Assembly: GCF_036227605.1 (NCBI RefSeq)
Contig: NZ_CP109487.1
Location: 6,385,501 to 6,449,500 of the forward strand
Source: Streptomyces sp. NBC_01439
GTDB lineage: Bacteria > Actinomycetota > Actinomycetes > Streptomycetales > Streptomycetaceae
Direction: 5' to 3'
Length of the DNA stretch: 64,000 nucleotides
Made by a program: the position numbers and the translations under genes
The notes under the pieces: model-generated
Databases searched by the model: none
What the model was told of the DNA's origin: nothing
What the model saw: the letters and a program-made list of their open reading frames with translations, nothing else
Part shown: positions 59,703 through 64,000 of the stretch, one piece after another
Layout of the letters: each line of letters begins with the position of its first letter
Position numbering within the stretch: the first letter of the stretch is position 1

Positions 59703-60422
59703 TCACACCGGGGACGTCGCGACCGAGGCCGTCACCACCGACGGCGTGCGGTCGTCCGCCTCGGCGAGCAGGGCGCCGCCCGGGGCCCACACGGCCGAGC
59801 GGCCGCAGCCGGTCCACGGGCCGGCCGGGCCGACGTGGTTGGCGAGGACCACGTACAGGTCGTGCTCGCGCGCGATCCCGGGGTGGACGGTGGCGCGCTC
59901 GTGGATCCCGTCGCCCGTCCCGTACAGGGAGCTCGCCAGGTGGACCCGGCAGCCGTCGGCGGCGCCCCGGCCGGGCAGTTCGGGGAAGTGGTTGTCGAAG
60001 CAGACGCCCAGGCAGAAGCGGATCCCGCCGAGTTCGAAGCGCCCGTCGCCCCGGCCGCGTTCGAAGACGTCCTGCTCGTGCCGGTAGAGGTGCTGTTTCG
60101 CGTACGTCGTCACGTGCGCGCCGTCCGCGTCGTGGACCAGCGTCGCGATCGCGGGGCGCGGGCCGCCGGTGGGCAGGGCGACGTTGACCGCGGTGGCGAT
60201 CCCGGCGGAGCGCAGCGGATCCAGCCGGGGGTCGTCGGCGGCCGTCCACAGGCCCGGGTCGGCGGCCAGCGCGGCGAGCTCGTAGCCGGTGAGCGCGAGC
60301 TCGGGGAACACCACCAGCGCGGCGCCTTGTTCGCGGGCCGTCGCGGCGAGGTCCGCGGCCCGTGCGACGTTGGCCCGGACATCGGCGGGGACGCAGGTCA
60401 GCTGCGCGGCGGCGATCTTCAC
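59703..60422 (-). CDS. Carbon-nitrogen hydrolase (nitrilase superfamily)
   Basis: The 239-residue enzyme has the Glu-Lys-Cys triad: [13 protein letters not shown] (Glu), [13 protein letters not shown] (Lys), [14 protein letters not shown] (Cys). It hydrolyses amide or nitrile C-N bonds; the substrate is unknown. It starts at GTG 60422. Four bases upstream lies the stop of a truncated LysR gene on the same strand. Confidence 0.9.
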   Translation of the reverse strand: MKIAAAQLTCVPADVRANVARAADLAATAREQGAALVVFPELALTGYELAALAADPGLWTAADDPRLDPLRSAGIATAVNVALPTGGPRPAIATLVHDADGAHVTTYAKQHLYRHEQDVFERGRGDGRFELGGIRFCLGVCFDNHFPELPGRGAADGCRVHLASSLYGTGDGIHERATVHPGIAREHDLYVVLANHVGPAGPWTGCGRSAVWAPGGALLAEADDRTPSVVTASVATSPV

Positions 60423-60426
60423 CGGG

Positions 60427-60705
60427 TCAGGATGCCAGCCCGGCCGCGACCTCCTTCAGCAGGGCCAGGAAGGCGAGGGCGGCGGGGGAGGGGGAGATCC
60501 CGCGCGGGGTGGCGGCGTAGACCCGGCGGCGCGGGGTGTCGTCCGGGTGCAGGGGGACGAGCGCGAGGTCGGCCCGTGCCGAGGAGGCGGCGAGCGCCGG
60601 GATCAGGGTGACGCCGAGCCCGGCGGCGAAGAAGCCCTGTTTGGCGATCCAGTCGACCCGCTGCCCGGCCCAGTGCGGGAGGTGCTCGATGCCCTGGGCG
60701 AGGTC
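60427..60705 (-). pseudogene. LysR-family regulator, C-terminal fragment
   Basis: Only the last about 90 residues remain ([40 protein letters not shown]), the second half of a LysR substrate-binding domain, ending [11 protein letters not shown]. No HTH or N-terminal sensor exists to the right, where the start should be. Instead a fragment of another gene begins there on the other strand. Confidence 0.78.
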
Positions 60706-61065
60706 ACGCCGTGCGGGCCGCTCGGCTCGGGGGCCGCCCTGAAGCTGGTGCTGATCAGCGCGGCGGTCGGCGGGGTGGCTCTGGTGGCCGAGGCCCTGAG
60801 GCTGGGCGGGGCCGTGGGCCTGCCGGAGGAACTGGTCCGCGACCGGCTGGCCCGCGGGCCGCTGGCGGGCGCGGTGGCCCGTGCGTACGCGGACGCTTCG
60901 CACTTCCCGGTGGCCCTGGCCGCGAAGGACGTGGCCCTGGCCACCGGCCACGCCCCCCTGCCGATCCTGGAGGCGGTGCGCGCCACGCTCACCGCCCGCC
61001 CGGAGCTCGCGGACCGGGACCTCTGCGCACTCCGGCCGGACGGTGGTCGCGGCGTCGCCGTCTGA
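60706..61065 (+). pseudogene. 3-hydroxyisobutyrate dehydrogenase-like, C-terminal fragment
   Basis: About 115 residues remain: [40 protein letters not shown] and [20 protein letters not shown]. These match the C-terminal helical domain of beta-hydroxyacid dehydrogenases, including the cofactor-contacting Lys. The Rossmann domain is missing because the DNA to the left is the LysR fragment on the other strand. The junction near 60705 is a rearrangement point. Confidence 0.78.
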
Positions 61066-61068
61066 CCG

Positions 61069-61968
61069 TCAGGCGGGGACGGCCAGGGACTCGATCACGA
61101 CGTGGTGGTCGGAGAAGGCCGAGTCGGCCACCGCGCACCAGCGCCGGGTCTCACTGGCGAACAGGTAGTCGATCTTCCCGCCGGAGGAGTGCGTCGCCCG
61201 GCCGGTCCGCGAGGCGCCCTCTTGATCGCACTCCTGGTAGCCCTCGGTGCCGGGCCCGGTGGAGTAGAGGCCGACAGGCCACACCAGGGCGGCCTTGTTC
61301 TTCGGGTCGTCCGGGGACAGGCTGTTGAAGTCCCCGCCGAAGACCGTCCGGGGGAAGGTGTTCACGAGGGCCTTGAGCTGCGCGAGCTGGTCGTCGCGGT
61401 AGTCCCAGGTCGGGTGGTCCGGGTTGCTGCCCAGCGGCGAGAGGTGGACGTTGCAGAGCCGGACGCCCCAGTACACCGCCGTCGCGCACTGGAAGGGGCG
61501 CTGCTGGCCCACGTACGGCTGCGGCAGCGGGTACTCCTGCGCGTCCGCCATCTGGCCCTTGACCACGATCGCGGTGCCGATGCGGTCGGCCCGCCCGTAG
61601 TCCTCACCGCAGCGGCTGTTCCACTTCCCGGAGGCTCCCTGCGACCACTGGTACGCGGCGAAGCTCGTGTTCCAGCCCGGCCCCAACTGGGCCATCAGCG
61701 CCGTGAGGTCGTCCTCGCACACCTCCTGGAGGAGCGCGACGTGCACGTAGTTGTTCTGGACGTGGTACCTGACCACGTCGATCTTCTGCTGCGGCGTGCC
61801 GGTGCCCTCGCAGTGCCAACTGGAACGCTGCGAACCGCACATGTTCCATGACATGACCTGGAGGTTCTTCGTCTCGGCGGCAACGGCCGCCGGCGTCCCC
61901 AGGCCTGCCGCGAGCAGGAGTGCGCTCAGCACTCCGGCGCTCCGCCTCATCCATCCGGACCTTTGCAT
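61069..61968 (-). CDS. Secreted endonuclease/exonuclease/phosphatase-family protein
   Basis: A 299-residue protein with a signal peptide (about residues 1-30, ending AAVAAE). EEP-fold motifs follow in order: VMSWNMCGSQ, VALLQEVCEDD (metal Glu), LCNVHLSPLGS, VFGGDFNSLSPDD (Asp and Asn) and FSDHHVVIES (catalytic His). Several cysteines suggest disulfides. The substrate could be nucleic acid or phospholipid headgroup; it cannot be inferred. Confidence 0.88.
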   Translation of the reverse strand: MQRSGWMRRSAGVLSALLLAAGLGTPAAVAAETKNLQVMSWNMCGSQRSSWHCEGTGTPQQKIDVVRYHVQNNYVHVALLQEVCEDDLTALMAQLGPGWNTSFAAYQWSQGASGKWNSRCGEDYGRADRIGTAIVVKGQMADAQEYPLPQPYVGQQRPFQCATAVYWGVRLCNVHLSPLGSNPDHPTWDYRDDQLAQLKALVNTFPRTVFGGDFNSLSPDDPKNKAALVWPVGLYSTGPGTEGYQECDQEGASRTGRATHSSGGKIDYLFASETRRWCAVADSAFSDHHVVIESLAVPA

Positions 61969-62030
61969 GAACTACCCAACCTTTGATCGAACTCAGTCGA
62001 CGATCAAGGTATCCGGAGGGGCGGCGCGGG

Positions 62031-62612
62031 TCAGACCTGGGTCCCGGGCCCCCTCAGCAGGGTCAGGAAGGCGCGGAAGGCGGCGGGCATGTCCACCGAT
62101 TCGGGGGCGAGCAGCCACTGGTACTGGAGGCCGTCCATGACCGCCGTCAGCAGCGGTGCCGCCTGCTCCGGAGTGAGGCCCGAGGGCAGGCGGTCGCCGA
62201 ACTCGGCGCGCAGCACCGCCGCCATCTCCGCGCGGACCTGGGCGTAGCGCTCGGTGAAGAACTCCCGGGCCGGATGCCCGTCGGTGACGCTCTCGCCCAG
62301 CAGCGCCGAGAAGGTCTGCACGATGCCCGGGCGCATGGCGTTGTACTCGACCAACGAGTCCAGCAGGTCCAGGCGCCAGGTGTCGGCGGCGGAGCGCGAA
62401 CCGCCGCCCGTGTCCCAGCGGTCGCGTTCCTCCAGCACCGCGACCAGCAGCGCCTCCTTGGTCGGGAAGTAGTGCAGCAGCCCCTGCTGGGTCAGGCCCA
62501 CGCGTTCGGCGACGGTGGCCAGGGACGCGCCCCGGTAGCCGCGCTCCGCGATCACCTCGACGGCCGCGCGGACGATCTCCCCTCGACGCTCCTCGCTCCT
62601 CGCCCTGACCAT
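62031..62612 (-). CDS. TetR-family regulator
   Basis: The 193-residue protein has the TetR HTH (IVRAAVEVIAERGYRGASLA; VGLTQQGLLHYFPTKEALLV) and a helical ligand domain. It is divergent from the GH3 beta-glucosidase gene with 161 bases between, and so is its probable local regulator. Start ATG 62612. Confidence 0.9.
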   Translation of the reverse strand: MVRARSEERRGEIVRAAVEVIAERGYRGASLATVAERVGLTQQGLLHYFPTKEALLVAVLEERDRWDTGGGSRSAADTWRLDLLDSLVEYNAMRPGIVQTFSALLGESVTDGHPAREFFTERYAQVRAEMAAVLRAEFGDRLPSGLTPEQAAPLLTAVMDGLQYQWLLAPESVDMPAAFRAFLTLLRGPGTQV

Positions 62613-62773
62613 CGACCCGGCACCCCTTCCCGTTCGCTCGCTGCGCCCTGCCCACAGGACCGTACGGCATCCTCAATATCACGAACAGATTACGAACCCT
62701 ACCGTTCAACAGGCAACAGGTCCACGATGGGGGCCCCGCACCGAGCAACCGCACTCAACGAGGAGGCACGGCC

Positions 62774-64000
62774 GTGACCGATGCCGATCAGGTCCGCGAT
62801 CAGGTCCGCGATCAAATACGCGATCAAGTCCGTGGTCAGATGCGTGACGAAGCCGTCGAGGCGGCGCTGGGCAAACTGGACCTCGACACCAAGGCCCGGC
62901 TCCTGGCCGGCCAGGACATGTGGTCCCTGCCCGCCGTCCCCGCGATCGGGCTGGAGTCCCTGGTCTTCTCCGACGGGCCCATCGGGGTCCGCGGCGTGCG
63001 CTGGACCGCTGACGACCCGTCCATCGCCCTGCCGTCCCCGACCGCGCTCGCCGCCGCCTGGGACCCGGAGCTCGCCCGCCGCGCCGGCCGGCTCCTCGCC
63101 CAGGAGGCCCGCCGCAAGGGCGTGCACGTCCTCCTCGCCCCCACCGTCAACCTGCACCGGTCCCCGCTCGGCGGCCGGCACTTCGAGTGCTACTCCGAGG
63201 ACCCGCACCTCACCGGCGCCGTCGGCGCCGGCTACGTGAACGGCGTCCAGGACGGTGGCGTCGGCACCACCGTCAAGCACTTCGTCGGCAACGACGCCGA
63301 GACCGACCGGTTCACCGTCGACAGCGTCATCGCGCCGCGCCCGTTGCGCGAGCTGTACCTGGCGCCCTTCGAGGCCATCGTCGCCCATGCCCACCCCTGG
63401 GGCATCATGACCGCCTACAACCAGGTCAACGGCACGACCATGACCGAGCACCAGCACCTCGTCAACGAGGTCCTGCGCGCCGAATGGGGCTTCGACGGCT
63501 GCAACGTCTCCGACTGGATGGCCGCACGCTCCACCACCGGCGACATCCTCGGCGGCATGGACGTGGCCATGCCCGGCCCCACCACCGTCTACGGTCCCGC
63601 CCTCACCGAAGCCGTCCGCGCCGGTGAGGTTCCCGAGGCCGTCGTGGACGAGGCCGTGCGCAACGTCCTGCGCCTCGCCGCCCGCGTCGGCGTCCTGGAG
63701 GGCGCCCCCGCCGCGGTCGAGAGCGCCCCGGCCCCGATCGACGGCCAGGCGCTGGCCCGCGAGCTCGCCGCCCGCGGCTTCGTCCTGGTCCGCAACGAGG
63801 GGGCGTTGCCGCTCGACGGGGCCGCCGGCCGCACCGTCGCCCTCTCCGGCGCCGCCGCCCGCGACGCCCGGGTCCTGGGCGGGGGCAGCGCCACCGTCTT
63901 CCCCGAGCGGATCGTCTCCCCGCTCGATGGCCTCACCGCGGCCCTCCCCGAGGGCGCCCTCACCTACACCGTCGGCGCCGACCCCTCCGACGAGCTCACC
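62774..64000 (+). CDS. GH3 beta-glucosidase (partial)
   Basis: At least 409 residues; the frame is open at the right edge. The GH3 (alpha/beta)8 domain shows SLVFSDGPIGVRGVRW, LLAPTVNLHRSPLGGRHFE, TVKHFVGNDAETDR and the nucleophile segment CNVSDWMAARST (Asp). The start of the second domain (LVRNEGALPLD) follows. It starts at GTG 62774, with AGGAGG 7 bases upstream. No signal peptide is seen, so it acts on imported oligosaccharides. The first 20 residues are a repeated DQVR motif. Confidence 0.9.
   Translation, partial: MTDADQVRDQVRDQIRDQVRGQMRDEAVEAALGKLDLDTKARLLAGQDMWSLPAVPAIGLESLVFSDGPIGVRGVRWTADDPSIALPSPTALAAAWDPELARRAGRLLAQEARRKGVHVLLAPTVNLHRSPLGGRHFECYSEDPHLTGAVGAGYVNGVQDGGVGTTVKHFVGNDAETDRFTVDSVIAPRPLRELYLAPFEAIVAHAHPWGIMTAYNQVNGTTMTEHQHLVNEVLRAEWGFDGCNVSDWMAARSTTGDILGGMDVAMPGPTTVYGPALTEAVRAGEVPEAVVDEAVRNVLRLAARVGVLEGAPAAVESAPAPIDGQALARELAARGFVLVRNEGALPLDGAAGRTVALSGAAARDARVLGGGSATVFPERIVSPLDGLTAALPEGALTYTVGADPSDELT
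62786..62845 (+). repeat. 12-bp tandem repeat in the GH3 N terminus
   Basis: Five 12-base units (GATCAGGTCCGC type, increasingly divergent) encode a DQVR-like tetrapeptide repeat just after the start codon. Changes in copy number would keep the frame and alter a charged helix. Confidence 0.8.

Overview
The window is high-GC, densely packed DNA from a Streptomyces-type actinomycete. Supporting signs are GTG starts, start/stop overlaps of the ATGA, GTGA and TGATG kind, an HrdA-type principal-like sigma factor, an MreB-like (Mbl) gene, a fused AccD-AccA carboxyltransferase and many one-component regulators. From memory, the order nitrate reductase - hrdA - ABC exporter pair - fused carboxyltransferase - mbl resembles the hrdA/mbl region of Streptomyces coelicolor. 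That comparison was not checked.

Region 1 (1-15.8 kb) is mostly chromosomal core: a partial FAD oxidoreductase, dGTPase, sirohydrochlorin chelatase, a SanA/YdcF-like protein, assimilatory nitrate reductase with a possible GlnR box, hrdA, a heterodimeric ABC exporter with one degenerate ATP site, and a xylulokinase-like kinase. Between nitrate reductase and hrdA sits a translationally coupled trio that includes an AbiEii-like nucleotidyltransferase. Just before nitrate reductase is an in-frame deletion remnant of a short-chain dehydrogenase.

Region 2 (16.3-33.8 kb) is an integrated island. Three tRNA genes (two Asn-GTT, one with anticodon CAT) precede it, and the last 24 bases of the CAT tRNA plus two flanking bases recur exactly about 17.4 kb downstream (26-bp direct repeats at 16349-16374 and 33754-33779). 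No integrase is recognisable. The left arm holds decayed gene fragments. The centre holds a complete RiPP (ribosomally made, modified peptide) cluster: YcaO cyclodehydratase, two E1-like leader-binding proteins (one fused to a SagB-like domain), a SagB-type dehydrogenase, four precursor peptides, an M50 protease with a PqqD-like domain, a split LanB dehydratase (glutamylation and elimination proteins), an ABC exporter and a winged-helix regulator. All four precursors end in 28-residue Ser/Thr-rich cores with Ser-Cys-Pro at the same place (core positions 12-14). A divergent SigE-type sigma factor, a small ORF and a GPP34 protein complete the island. This cluster is the best candidate for an undescribed system. 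The predicted product family is azol(in)e- and dehydroamino-acid-containing peptides, probably without the thiopeptide pyridine ring.

Region 3 (34-42 kb), immediately outside the right attachment site, holds three tightly coupled dynamin-like GTPases. The last overlaps a gene for a class III nucleotidyl-cyclase-like protein with a long His/Asp-rich tail, and a convergent Crp/Fnr-type cyclic-nucleotide-binding regulator follows. This is a second candidate system, possibly membrane-acting and nucleotide-signalled.

Region 4 (42-64 kb) is ordinary chromosome: a YbdK-type ligase, an MFS exporter, cupin/AraC, fused carboxyltransferase, LysE/Lrp, a frameshifted GNAT gene, a GAF kinase-like protein with a damaged ATP site coupled to Mbl, a lipase, MarR/oxidoreductase/OsmC, CysZ-like protein, HxlR/dehydrogenase, nitrilase, two truncated genes meeting back to back at a rearrangement point, an exported EEP nuclease-like protein, and TetR divergent from a GH3 beta-glucosidase that runs off the end.
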